NCBI GenBank assembly: GCA_004014935.1
Contig: CP025322.1
Location: 1-64,000, forward strand
From: Saccharomycopsis malanga
Lineage: Eukaryota; Ascomycota; Saccharomycetes; Ascoideales; Saccharomycopsidaceae
Length of the DNA stretch: 64,000 nucleotides
Reading direction: 5' to 3'
In this document: one piece after another, positions 52,322-62,800 of the stretch
Numbering within the stretch: position 1 is the stretch's first letter
Layout of the letters: each line of letters begins with the position of its first letter
Notes under the pieces: model-generated
Databases searched by the model: none
What the model was told of the DNA's origin: nothing
The model's input: the letters and a program-made list of their open reading frames with translations, nothing else
Made by a program: the position numbers and the translations under genes

Positions 52322-53180
52322 CTACAAACTATGCTCTTTTTCCTCAGAGACCGGAACAGTGAATGGTCCCGAAACATGGATAGCAGGTTCTTCAATATTG
52401 TGATGTTGATAACTCAAAACACCAACACCACCAGTGTCCAAGATAAGCTGTGGGTTGATGTTAATGGATCTGCCCAACCATAAAGCAGCAAAGCATCTCA
52501 AAATATGGCCATGGCCAAATATGACGACATCGCAAGGTTTGTTCTCGTCCAATGCTTTTTTATGAAGAATTCTGATTTTCTCAATGAGTCTATTTAAACG
52601 TAACGTAACATCCGTGTAATCTTCACCATTTTGACAACCATCGGACCAAATATTCCAAGGGATCTTCTTACCGGTTGTAGCATCAATATTATCAGGAATA
52701 CCTTCCTTTTTACGCAATTCTATAATTTCTTTAGTAAGAAGACCCTCATAGTCACCGTATTCCCATTCACGCAAATCTTCATCAATTTCAAATTTGATAT
52801 TCTCCATCACCTTTTTGTCAATTTTCTCGAAAATCAACTCTTTCGTTCTGATAGCTCTTTGACGTGGTGATGAGATAATCAATTTCACATTTTCCACATT
52901 CACAAGAGAATCTGGATGGGTTCCTACCAAAACCTTACCAATTTCTCTGGCTTGCTTCACACCTACTATTGTTAGTGAGAAGTCAAAATATGTTAGCTAT
53001 TGTTCGAAAAGACCTACCATAATCAGTCAATGGCAAATCGGTTCTGGAAGTGTACTGCCCACTCTATAATCGGGTTAATATTCTACTTATTCAATAGGCC
53101 CATCAAAAGTAACATACTTTAGACCATTCAGTTTGGCCGTGACGAATAAAAATTACCCTTGGGGTTGAGGAAGTTGCCAT
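52322..53180 (-). CDS. SHB17: sedoheptulose-1,7-bisphosphatase Shb17 (three exons)
   Basis: A 249-aa histidine-phosphatase-family enzyme that feeds ribose synthesis through sedoheptulose 7-phosphate. Exons are 53180-53118, 53063-53018 and 52962-52322. The first two supply the catalytic RHG motif (VIFIRHGQTEWSK) and SGQYTSRTDLPLTDYG, and the third the rest (SSPRQRA, DLREWEYGDYEGLLT, PWNIWSDGCQNGE, FGHGHILR and DTGGVGVLSYQHHNIEEPA). Introns are 54 bases (GTATGT, ATTAAC, TATAG) and 55 bases (GTAGGT, CACTAAC, TAGTAG). All joins are in phase and the total is a multiple of three. The long third exon alone would lack the catalytic histidine. Confidence 0.93.
52963..53017 (-). other. SHB17 intron 2
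   Basis: 55 bases; donor GTAGGT, branch point CACTAAC, acceptor TAG. The duplicated TAGTAG gives two possible acceptors; the second keeps the frame and matches the orthologue. Confidence 0.8.
53064..53117 (-). other. SHB17 intron 1
   Basis: 54 bases; canonical GTATGT donor, ATTAAC branch-like site, TATAG acceptor. Phase 0, after the codon for Lys in TEWSK. Confidence 0.82.
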
Positions 53181-54913
53181 CTTTGAGTACCAAAAGAAAG
53201 TTGAACGGTTTTGTAGATACTGGAGTATAGTAGCTGGCTGGTATTAAATATAGCAAGTCTTGCACGTCGGTTTTTCACGCGGAACACTTTCCCATCCGCT
53301 CCATATATTATGTCAGAGCAAGTATTGACTCTCTCGCCAGGAGTGAAAATATTACGTCAGTAATCATTGTAGTTTTATATATCTCAAAATGCCATATATG
53401 GGTTGAAGGTTAATTGTTTCGAAAAGTGTTAATACGAGGGCATATAGCAGGGGAGAGGCAGTCCATAAATACTATTGTAAAAATACAATGTTATAAACAG
53501 CACAGAATTTTCATTAATTATTTGTATGAAATACGATAAAATCAATTATTTAATACAGTTGACTGCAATGATACTCTCTGTCAGTTTTGTTTCATAGAAA
53601 ACACTTGTACGAGTATTTAACACTTTGACATGATGTTATGCCAACGGCCACATGAATAATTAGTCAAGTTTACTTTTCTTCTCTCCATCAAGTTTACCAA
53701 CAAGATAACGTATGGATTTGTTGATTGATACTTGATTGCATGTAAAACATACATTTGAAAGATAATAATTGATAAGCTGAAAACGAAATGCCAGTCAGCC
53801 AACGTATTTTACAACATATAAAAAACTCGCGATACAAATTACCACCATACAAAATTAATATCCACCGGGAAAGTGGAAACTTTTTAACATTTCAGGAAGG
53901 ATAAAACTGGCCCAAGGCCGTTTCATACATTTTGTGTGTAGCTTTTAGTGCCGGATATATAAAAGAGTCTACGGGGTATCCGGCAAATCTTTGTTAACCA
54001 TCATTTCTGAGTATTTACCAAAAAACATGAGCCATTGAAAATATACCAGTTTGGGCTAATTGTTTGGATGGTGATGTTTGAGAAAAAATATTTACCATTG
54101 ATAATGCAAGGCAGCCTTTTCCAGGACTTGTGTTGCCATTGGAGGCAACGTGTGATAACACGGGTCTGTCACTTTAAGCACTTGGTTACTATCAAAAGTG
54201 CTCATTAGTGGGGTATTTTACATCAAAAGCGGCCCTAAGTTACCCAAAGTGGCAATTCTGTAGTCTTGTAGGTATTCAAGTGAATTTGTATGAGGCATGT
54301 TGGGCTGACGCCGCCGATTAGTAGTGAACAAAAGGCTCCATTACCCATTTACATTCAACGTTGAATCAGACATGCCTGTCTATCGGCCCATTTTTTTTTA
54401 ACATTATACATTAAATAACCAACTTGGGGATTGTGTGGTGCTAATGATAATATTTTAACAGCTATATTGGGGACCGCTTGAACAGTACTACGTTTAATAG
54501 CTCTCACCAAAAACCTAATATTTTTCATGAAATAGTTTAGGCAACAACCAATAACATAAATTTAGAATGTAAATTTATTGAGTTAGAAAATTCCACTGTT
54601 TTTGCAAGTTTTTTAGCACTAAAATTTTTGAAGAGGACTTACCATGGTACCTCAAGACGCATGCTGCACGGTCTATTTCACCTCTATATGACGGCCGCTT
54701 GCCTATACATTTGAGAACCAACCAGGCTTTCATTTAAATAGATATTGTTTTCCATTTTCCATTATGTTGCAAATGCCTAGCTTTTACCCTTTTATTCTCC
54801 ATTGTATTTTCAGTGCCATCTCCTTTCTGTGCTGAGTTGCAAATATTTATAAAGGTGCCATCAAGCCTCTATTATTCTTACACTAGAATATCAATAGAAA
54901 CACCAGCAGCAAA
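53181..54913. other. long intergenic region before small secreted protein
   Basis: About 1.7 kb with no gene seen. A TATA-like TTTATAAAGG is at about 54847, 65 bases before the start of the next gene. The length suggests a heavily regulated promoter. Confidence 0.55.
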
Positions 54914-55330
54914 ATGAAATTTGAAATACTTGCTTCTGCCATACTCTTGTTTGCTACCGTCCAAGGTTCTGCTGTCCCTGAGCCAGAGCCTTTGGTGGGC
55001 CAAGTTGGAAGTGTTCTTGGGTTGGTCAATGGTCTTTTTGCCCTTAAGAACAACTTGAATCCTCTGTCATCATCATCTATTGTGTCTAAAAGCAAGTCAG
55101 CTTCTGCTTCAATTGTCATCATCAACCAAAACTTGGCAGCTACTCCAACTGCAATCCCTCAAGAGAAAAACCTTTGGGCTGAAGTAAAATTATCTTCTTC
55201 AGTTAAACCAGAATACCTCATTTCTGTATCTGGAAACCATACTGTCACATTGCACGCGTCAAGAATACACAAGTCTACCTTGTCTACCGTCGTTCTTTCT
55301 AAAACAACCACTATCCCAGTCAAGGCCTAA
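54914..55330 (+). CDS. small secreted protein, unrecognised
   Basis: A 138-aa protein with a clear signal peptide (MKFEILASAILLFATVQGSA, cleavage near residue 19-22), a Pro/Glu start to the mature part and a Ser/Ala-rich middle. The C-terminal half is predicted beta-rich, with one N-glycosylation site (NHT) and no Cys. There is no GPI signal and no membrane span. I do not recognise a family. The TATA box, leader and intact frame argue that it is a real gene; a lineage-specific cell-wall or effector-like protein is possible. Confidence 0.7.
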   Translation: MKFEILASAILLFATVQGSAVPEPEPLVGQVGSVLGLVNGLFALKNNLNPLSSSSIVSKSKSASASIVIINQNLAATPTAIPQEKNLWAEVKLSSSVKPEYLISVSGNHTVTLHASRIHKSTLSTVVLSKTTTIPVKA

Positions 55331-55712
55331 TTGTCATATCATGACAGAGCTTTTCTAGAACATTAATCCTATACAAAGCATAGGCCCACTTTTAAACGGT
55401 CAATTAAATCTATCTTTTTTTCACATCTATAGCTCCCTTATCTTTTTCGCTTTTTGTATTAACATCTTCTTTTTTGATTTTTTTTACAATCCATATACTA
55501 TACAATATGCCCTATATTTACTTTCTACAAATTTATACACCAACTCTCTTAAAAGTGATTTTTTACCATTATTTATACTTGCATTTGCCTTTTACTGTTA
55601 ACAATTACCAAATAAATTATCAATTGCTATCATTACAACTTGTAGTCTTGCAAAAAAAGACTCAGCTACATTATTAATTGCCGCTAGTAGACAATAATAG
55701 CATTTATTCATA
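55331..55712. other. convergent intergenic region
   Basis: AT-rich 3' flanks, nothing recognised. Confidence 0.6.
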
Positions 55713-56720
55713 TTATGAAGAACCAATTTTTTTTGGCTCATGCCATTCTTCATATTGCACATATTCATCATTATCTTTAGGAAACTCGTCATTATCTTTG
55801 ATGAAATCATCTTTAGTTGGTGTATTGGTGATTTCTGGTTCTCCAGCTCCAGAGTTGAAAACCTTAGAAGTGGTCACCGCCAAAAGAACACTGGCAGCAA
55901 CAGACATAATGCAAAGAATACCTCTTCTGGTGAGAGACCATCTCAAGCTTTCTACACTGAATTTCATTTCCGAGATTAACTGGGAATTAATACGGTTTTC
56001 CACTTCACGGATTTTGATATTTAATTCTTTCTGTAAAAGGGTGTTGTCAGACCGGTGATCATTCATAGCTACTTCGGAATCGTTTTTACAAGTGATCATC
56101 AAATCGTTGAGTTCATCAGTTACAGAGTTCATTTCCCGATCCAACATATTAACCCCACTTCGAAGTTCATTCAAATGCTGTTCACGAGACCTTATGATTT
56201 CAACCAGCAATTCTGATGACGCAGCTTCAAATAAATAGTTTTCGTTCTCCAAATCCATCTTAGGCACATACTTACGCACGACTCTATCTAAATTTCTATT
56301 CAAGTTGTCTTCTGTTAATGCAATAATTTTCTTAGCTTGTGCCTGCGTAAACCCAGCTTTTGTAAGCTCGTGGAACACTGCTAGTGTATCAATATAGTGA
56401 AAAGGCAGTTTAACCGCAACACAGCTCTCTCCTCCAGTTATGATCTCATTATTGTCCTTCTTTAACGTCTCATTTTCCTGAACAGCTACCAGATCCAGCT
56501 TGTTCCTTATCTCAGTATTGGTCTTGTTTGTAAGTATGAGACTATCAAGAACACGTTCATTCGCCGAAGAAGACGATTGCGAGGATGATAACGTATTAAA
56601 CCCATGTTTCACTATTGAACTAGCGGTAAGTCTAATAGGACCATGTCCTTCACGTACTAACTTGAGAAGCCCGCCATGTCTCGAGATTCTCGCCAAATTT
56701 GTCCCTAAAACGGCATTCAT
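55713..56720 (-). CDS. FMP32: mitochondrial coiled-coil protein, Fmp32/MCUR1 (CCDC90) family
   Basis: A 335-aa protein beginning at ATG 56720 with an Arg-rich, acid-free N-terminus (MNAVLGTNLARISRHGGLLKLVR) suited to mitochondrial import. The family segment FHYIDTLAVFHELTKAGFTQAQA is followed by a long coiled coil (about 150-270) and one C-terminal membrane span (GILCIMSVAASVLLAV) with an acidic tail. This is the layout of Fmp32 and animal MCUR1/CCDC90, inner-membrane proteins linked to cytochrome oxidase assembly and calcium-uniporter scaffolding. Fungi can have two paralogues, so the symbol is tentative. Confidence 0.75.
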   Translation of the reverse strand: MNAVLGTNLARISRHGGLLKLVREGHGPIRLTASSIVKHGFNTLSSSQSSSSANERVLDSLILTNKTNTEIRNKLDLVAVQENETLKKDNNEIITGGESCVAVKLPFHYIDTLAVFHELTKAGFTQAQAKKIIALTEDNLNRNLDRVVRKYVPKMDLENENYLFEAASSELLVEIIRSREQHLNELRSGVNMLDREMNSVTDELNDLMITCKNDSEVAMNDHRSDNTLLQKELNIKIREVENRINSQLISEMKFSVESLRWSLTRRGILCIMSVAASVLLAVTTSKVFNSGAGEPEITNTPTKDDFIKDNDEFPKDNDEYVQYEEWHEPKKIGSS

Positions 56721-57428
56721 TAAAACAGCTGTTTCACGGGGATTTGAAATGAAAAACAACCAACTTACAATCACAAATATAACTTTAGCGCTTTCTATTA
56801 CAAGACAATAGGATTCAACGTCGACCGATAGATGGATGGGTTGGTTGGTCTTCTGACATGTCGCTAGTTTTGCTGTACATCTATTACTAAGCGGACTACC
56901 AGCCTCAAGTTACTATTAAGAGTCTTAACATTTTGAGTTTATTAAGTAGCTCTATAAATTCAATATTATCATTATGAGGACGAGAACCCTGCGGTAAATG
57001 TATTTTGTTGATCATTTTTTGCTTTATCGTTGTTTATTTATGATAATAGCGTGAGACATTATACTGTAGTATAATTGAATAGTATATATGTAAAAAGTTA
57101 GGCTCCACCTTTGATAAAGTTGTAGATGTATTGAGAAGTCTGTATGATATTTTTCTTAAACTAAGATTCTTATACAACATACCAAGTCCGCTTGAGTCGT
57201 TTAATACGTCTCCTGCTTTACTATCCATTCCCTATAGTAAAGTTGCTAGGAGCTTTTGCAGTTCTTTATACTTTGTAAATATTAACAGTTCACTGGGAAA
57301 CAATAAACATGTCGTATGCTCATATATATATGTAGTACATGAATAATAGAAAATGAGCTGAAAATACATATTATTATAATTATTAGGGTTACAACGTGAT
57401 AAAGTACACAATCCTTACAGCTGACCAG
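56721..57428. other. intergenic
   Basis: About 700 bases of AT-rich DNA between two minus-strand genes. No gene is seen. Confidence 0.6.
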
Positions 57429-58127
57429 TTAACTCATACTGGCATCACCATCCATGTCTTTAGAACCAGATGACTCCTGCGTTGCCTCCGGCAGCTGTTC
57501 TGGTTCAGCAGCGGGCTGCACAGAAGTCTCAGGGGTCTTCGTGTCTTCAGCGACCTTTTCGGCCAGCTGCTGCGGAACTTCAGTATTCTTAGTAGGTTCT
57601 GATGCACTAGGAGCACTATGACTGGCACTAAAGCCTGAAATACCTTCTTCTACACCAACGGCACCTCTTATATCTGCAGCGGACAATCCATTGGCATCTA
57701 TCTTCTTGCTTGAGTTAGCACGTTCTGCAGCAGCGGCAGCAGCGGCCTCTTGCTTTGCAATCAATCCTCTAACATCAATAACATCATCCTCATCACAATC
57801 TGGTGTACTATACGGTTTATCGCTTGGAGTCCAGGAGACAACTTTGAAATTATATTTTGGAAGACTTAGCTCGTCACCATCAGCACCATTTTTCACCCCA
57901 TTTGTGCTTCCAAGATTTGATAAGTTCACTGAAGAGCTTGTGTTTGATGCCAATGGTCTTACACCACTATTTGGTTCGGTATTGGTATCCTCTTCTATAG
58001 GCTTAGTTGGATTAATTAAAGATAACGAATAGTATGTTTCTGTTGGCTCAATACTGGCATTGTTGAAACTGACTGTGCTAGCATTTCTTATAAGAGACTT
58101 TCCATAAAGTGAGCGTCTTGCTGTCAT
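57429..58127 (-). CDS. unrecognised 232-aa acidic protein
   Basis: The start is an ATG (MTARRSLYGKSLIRNASTVSF). The N-terminus is basic, the centre has a compact motif YNFKVVSWTPSDKPYSTPDC followed by DEDDVIDVRGLIAKQEA with an Ala run, and the C-terminus is disordered, Pro/Glu/Ser-rich and acidic, ending in Met-Asp repeats. No signal peptide or membrane span. The central motif looks conserved enough to be functional, perhaps a peptide docking into a nuclear complex, but I cannot assign a family. Confidence 0.65.
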   Translation of the reverse strand: MTARRSLYGKSLIRNASTVSFNNASIEPTETYYSLSLINPTKPIEEDTNTEPNSGVRPLASNTSSSVNLSNLGSTNGVKNGADGDELSLPKYNFKVVSWTPSDKPYSTPDCDEDDVIDVRGLIAKQEAAAAAAAERANSSKKIDANGLSAADIRGAVGVEEGISGFSASHSAPSASEPTKNTEVPQQLAEKVAEDTKTPETSVQPAAEPEQLPEATQESSGSKDMDGDASMS

Positions 58128-58897
58128 CCTCAAACTTGTTTATATTGTATAATGTTTTGATTGTATGTTGTTAGATATTAAATTTGCCAAGGGTACACCC
58201 TTCTCTCCTCATCAGAGCTTATACGTTGTTTTTCGCGTACGCGACATTTGCGGGTAATCATATACTTGTATATAAACACAAAAATTTTCCATTACGGGTA
58301 TTATTTCTTCCTATTATTGTATAGACGACCGTAAGCGGAATAAATTGTGCAAATGTATGTGACGATATGATATTTGATGAGGCGTTGAATTGTGGTTTCC
58401 TGATGAGATTAAGAATTTTTTAGACGTTAGACTACTTAATATTCTTTGCAGATACATATTCTTTTACTGAAACACTTACAATTTGATTTCCCTATCATTT
58501 TCTGATGATTGTTATTTGAGGTCGAACTAACACGAAATCTAGAGTTATAATGTGTATACTTAATAGATGTTTCATCAAACATTGATGAAATCATTTTTAA
58601 TCGTTTGTAGTCTTCAAACCTATGTATCTGTAAGTGTTTCTGAGGAATAAGATTATTTCAACCAATTCAATATTAAAACTCTACTATTGGCTTCTCTTTA
58701 GCTCACAAATCAAAACTATATCGGCACATTTTTTATTTAGGTGACAGATAATAGGAACTGTATTGAAATTGAAGAACTTACAACATGAGAAATCTCATTG
58801 AAAACGGTGTTAATTCAAAATACTAAGTGAAAAAGGCCTCATCAAAAGGCAGACGAACTGAAAAAATAGCTTGAAAATGTTGGAATTGATAAAGTAA
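58128..58897. other. intergenic
   Basis: About 770 bases; the promoter of the 232-aa gene and the 3' flank of the carboxypeptidase gene. Nothing recognised. Confidence 0.6.
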
Positions 58898-60439
58898 CTA
58901 AAGGTTACCATAAGATGGAGCAACATATGAATTATCTTGCTTCTTGTAGTTGCCCAAAAATATGTCAAGGATACCTCTACTGCCAACCGGTTGACTGTAT
59001 GGGATCATATGGGAGGAATCGGCGACTTTACCGAACCACAAATTGTTTTCATATTTGACTTGACCGTAGACTTTTCCATCAACCGTGTAATCTGAATAGG
59101 TGACGTTGTTACTGAAACCAGCAGAAGACGAGCCACCCCATTTCAATTGAGAAACAGCCTTTTCCAAACCCTTAACATTGCAAATGATGTCATTTTCTCC
59201 AGCAGCGATCATGACTGGGATTTTGGACAAAATGTATGGGAGCTTAAAGTAGGAAGGATAAGAATAACGGTTGACCAAGTGTTGGCCAACAGCACCACTG
59301 TCACATTCGGACCAATGTTGTTGACCCTCAAGATTCAAACTCTTGTCAACACCAGCGTCATTCAAAAAGTTGTCGATCTGGCTTTGTTCTGGTGGGAAGT
59401 TGCTTCCACAACTTGGATAAGAATCTTTCAATTTGAAATCGTAAACATTCACACATTGTTGATCTTTTGGTTTTGTAGAATCATAAGTAGCTTGCAATAA
59501 ACCATTCAAAAGTGCACTGCACGAGTCAGAAGCAATTTTGTTGGAATCAGAACCAGAGTCTTTGGTTCCATCGTATTCGCCCTTGGATTCGATTTCAGAA
59601 ATGATGCTAGACCATTCTTTAGCATTTTCTTTAATGGTTTGTTCACATTTTGCAATATCATCTTTAGCGTCGTCAGCAACTTCCTGGGTGATGATTTTAT
59701 TCTCCACACCAAATTCAAACAAAGCAGAGTCTTGAACATCGGGATATATGTAACCATTGAAAATAACAAGGCCTTTAAGTTTGTATGATGGCTGCTCAGA
59801 CAAAATTTTAGCAGCAAAGTATGGGATGTACTGACCAGCATAACTTTCACCACTGAGGAAAATATCTTTTTTGGCGTCTTCTGGGAAAAGCTTGAAGTAT
59901 TGTTCAAGGAAAGTGTACATATCTGCGGCAATGTCCTTTAATTCTGGAGGGTATTTTTTGGTTTTACTAAAGCCAACCCCACCTGGTTGGTCAACAAAGA
60001 CCAAATCGCCAGACTCCAACCATGAACCCTTACGGTATACAACCTCTTTGTTCTTGTTGACAGTAAGTGGACCAGATTCAACCAAAGCACCATCCAAAGA
60101 AGAGCATCCTGGACCACCGTTGAACCAGAAAATCAATCTATTGTTGGCCTCCTCGACAGTTTGATTCTTGGAAAATTTCCAAAAGAAATACTCTTCCTGA
60201 TTTGCTTGATTAGCCTCAAGATAGCCGGCATGCATGACTGGTTTTTCATCATCCTGGAGTTTATCTAAACCTGGAAGACTTTTGACGGAGTAGTCATCGA
60301 CATTAGTGCTTCTTTTAGCAATAGCAGAGCTGTTTGATCCAAATTTACTTTGAGAGTGTAAAATTTCAGTCAATGGCAAGGCAAACACAGCCTGAAGAAC
60401 CGTTAATAAAGCAATAATATGAGCAAGAGATCTGGCCAT
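58898..60439 (-). CDS. secreted serine carboxypeptidase, KEX1-like (copy A)
   Basis: A 513-aa S10-family carboxypeptidase starting at ATG 60439 with a signal peptide (MARSLAHIIALLTVLQAVFA) and a Kex2-type KR site near residue 43. S10 landmarks are the oxyanion motif NGGPGCSS, the nucleophile in GESYAGQ, the Asp in ENDIICN and the His in SSHMIPY. Overall it resembles Kex1 (DGALVESGP, DLVFVDQPGGVGFS, DSYPSCGSNFP). It lacks the C-terminal membrane span and acidic tail of Golgi Kex1 and ends NSYVAPSYGNL, so it is predicted to be secreted or vacuolar. It is one of two tandem paralogues. Confidence 0.9.
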   Translation of the reverse strand: MARSLAHIIALLTVLQAVFALPLTEILHSQSKFGSNSSAIAKRSTNVDDYSVKSLPGLDKLQDDEKPVMHAGYLEANQANQEEYFFWKFSKNQTVEEANNRLIFWFNGGPGCSSLDGALVESGPLTVNKNKEVVYRKGSWLESGDLVFVDQPGGVGFSKTKKYPPELKDIAADMYTFLEQYFKLFPEDAKKDIFLSGESYAGQYIPYFAAKILSEQPSYKLKGLVIFNGYIYPDVQDSALFEFGVENKIITQEVADDAKDDIAKCEQTIKENAKEWSSIISEIESKGEYDGTKDSGSDSNKIASDSCSALLNGLLQATYDSTKPKDQQCVNVYDFKLKDSYPSCGSNFPPEQSQIDNFLNDAGVDKSLNLEGQQHWSECDSGAVGQHLVNRYSYPSYFKLPYILSKIPVMIAAGENDIICNVKGLEKAVSQLKWGGSSSAGFSNNVTYSDYTVDGKVYGQVKYENNLWFGKVADSSHMIPYSQPVGSRGILDIFLGNYKKQDNSYVAPSYGNL

Positions 60440-61282
60440 TTTTTTGGTTTTGTTTTCCAGAATGTTCAAGTGACAAAACACTTTTTGATGTTAATAAATA
60501 ATATTAAAAATACATTGAAAAATAACCTTTTAAGGCAGGCATTGAACTCTATTTATATGGTATATGGACTAATTTCATGACAAGTTAAAAATAAATTGGG
60601 TGCCTATGATTATCATACTAATGCACATTGTCCGGCATACGACATCCAAGGATATTTAACCATTACAACATCTATACAAAGTCCGAGACAAAGGAAATTG
60701 TTCGTAAGCCTCAAAATATCCCCAGAATCCGATTGTTGTCTTTACTATTTGATACCATTGAACTTATGTCCATTACTTTGTTGTGTCCTGATCTTCATAT
60801 ATCTGTGCGGCTCCACTATATGCGCATGCCGTTCATGCTCAGCCGAACTAGTTGCCAAGGCCGTTTCTTCTCAAGCAATAACAATCGCCAATGAAATTGA
60901 TAGCATACCAAAATAACATTGTATATTTTCACAGGAACAACTATTGCCTCTTTTCCTTGTGTGAAATTAATCCTTGTGTTATTCGCAGATCGTGTAATGC
61001 CTGTTGCCGTGACATGCGCAAAATTAGGAAAAAATTGAGATTGGCATATATTCGTTCAAGGCTAAGCCTTTTAGTAAGGTACCAAATAATCAGTGTTGCA
61101 TATCTGCCTGAAGTACCAATACCTTGGCTTTTTTTATATAGTTTAGGCTCCTGTATTTCTTTTTTCTACATTTAAATATGAATGTACTTTTTGAATATTA
61201 ACTATAAAATATAAAAGAGATTGAGAACTGAAAAGTGAAAGTATAAAACGTAGACCAGACCAAATTTTGCTAAAATAAGATA
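60440..61282. other. intergenic between carboxypeptidase genes
   Basis: The promoter of copy A and the 3' flank of copy B. A TTATATGG TATA-like element lies near 60553. Short frames here have no recognisable content. Confidence 0.6.
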
Positions 61283-62800
61283 CTAATAGCCCCCATAAGT
61301 AGGGGCAACATATGAATTATCCTGTTGTTTGTAGTTTCCAAAGAACAAATCAATTGCTCCTCTGGAGGCCACAGGATGGTCGTAAGGAATCATATGACTA
61401 GCGTTATGGACCCTAGCAATCCATAAACCCCTTTCGTGTTTGACCTTTCCGACTGTTTCACCGTTTCCAACTTTGAAGTCTTGGTATTCTATGGATTTGC
61501 TGTAACCAGCAGAAGTGGCATTACCCCAGGTCAACTGAGACACCATATCTTCCATTCCGTTAATATTGCAAACAATGTCATTTTCCCCCACCATAAGCAT
61601 GACTGGGATTTGCTTCAAGATAAATGGTAACTTGAAAAAAGCAGGGTACGAGTTGTAATTCACAAGGGCACTGTATGGGGCATCTGCACATTCTTCCCAT
61701 TTGGTTTTTTTATCAAGATTAAGGTCCAAACTGACTTTCTTCTCGTTAAGGAAGGCCTTCAATTGTTTTTCTTCAACTGGCCAGTTCATACCGCAGGATG
61801 GATACGAATCGTTCAAGGTATGGTCATATTGGTTAAGGCACTGTTGGTCCTTTGGCGCAGACTTGTCCAACGTCATGTCCAAAAGCTGTTCTAGAATTTG
61901 GGAACATTCGTCGTTTTCCACTTTGTTGTCATCTGAACCAGATGGTTTTCCTTCGTAGATACCAGTTTGTTCTATAATTTTGTAGACTTGTGCAAATTTC
62001 TCCTCGCTTTCTTTGATGGCACTTTTGCACTTGGAAATACTGGATTGGATTTCGTTAGACTTGAATTGTTCTTCGGAAATAATGTTGTTTTGCACTGCGT
62101 AATCAAAAATCGCATAGTTTTGAACATCAGGATAAATGTACCCATTGATAATAATCAAGCCTTTCAAGTTGTACTTTCCCTTTGCTTTGGCCAATACTTC
62201 TGCGGCAAAATATGGGATGTACTGACCAGCGTAACTTTCTCCTCCCAAGTATATGTCTTTTTTCAAGTCCTCAGGGAAAAGAGTAAAATACTTTTCAAAA
62301 AATACCAACATGTCTGCAGCAATGTCAGTCAACTCGGCATCGTCTTTGTCGCTGACACTATAACCAGTACCTGCTGGCTGGTCAACGTACACCAAGTCAC
62401 CAGTTTCCAACCAGGTACCTTCCTTGTACACCAACTTGTCATCAGTGGTCACCCTTAGAGGTCCCGACTCTAGCAAAGCGCCATCCATGGAAGAACAGCC
62501 TGGACCACCGTTATACCAGAAAATCAACTTGTCATCTGGTTTTTGGGTCTTTGCAAATCTCCAGAAAAAGTATTCCTTCTTCAAAGACTTGTCAATATCC
62601 AAGTACCCGGCATGCATTGCTGGAACCTTCGACTTGTCAACATCTTCTAATCCCGGGAGAGACTTGACTTCATATGCAGTGGCGTTCTCGCCATCTCTTT
62701 TGACAATTTTATGTTCTTTCGAAAGAAAGTCTGTAATGACAGCAGCATTCAAACACTGTACTGCCGCGAAGAGAGCTAATATCCTTGAGGTAAAAAACAT
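61283..62800 (-). CDS. secreted serine carboxypeptidase, KEX1-like (copy B)
   Basis: A 505-aa paralogue of copy A, starting at ATG 62800 (MFFTSRILALFAAVQCLNAA). It has a signal peptide and a KR site (IVKRDGEN). The nucleophile (GESYAGQ), Asp (ENDIVCN) and His (NASHMIPY) motifs and NGGPGCSSMDGALLESGP are intact. It ends with the same NSYVAPTYGGY tail as copy A, so the tail predates the duplication. No C-terminal membrane span. It probably trims peptides released by endoproteases outside the cell or in the vacuole. Confidence 0.9.
   Translation of the reverse strand: MFFTSRILALFAAVQCLNAAVITDFLSKEHKIVKRDGENATAYEVKSLPGLEDVDKSKVPAMHAGYLDIDKSLKKEYFFWRFAKTQKPDDKLIFWYNGGPGCSSMDGALLESGPLRVTTDDKLVYKEGTWLETGDLVYVDQPAGTGYSVSDKDDAELTDIAADMLVFFEKYFTLFPEDLKKDIYLGGESYAGQYIPYFAAEVLAKAKGKYNLKGLIIINGYIYPDVQNYAIFDYAVQNNIISEEQFKSNEIQSSISKCKSAIKESEEKFAQVYKIIEQTGIYEGKPSGSDDNKVENDECSQILEQLLDMTLDKSAPKDQQCLNQYDHTLNDSYPSCGMNWPVEEKQLKAFLNEKKVSLDLNLDKKTKWEECADAPYSALVNYNSYPAFFKLPFILKQIPVMLMVGENDIVCNINGMEDMVSQLTWGNATSAGYSKSIEYQDFKVGNGETVGKVKHERGLWIARVHNASHMIPYDHPVASRGAIDLFFGNYKQQDNSYVAPTYGGY

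Noticed and set aside
60596-61175. Small overlapping frames between the carboxypeptidase genes
   Set aside because: No domain, poor codon pattern, and they fall in a promoter/terminator region. The Cys-rich look is composition.
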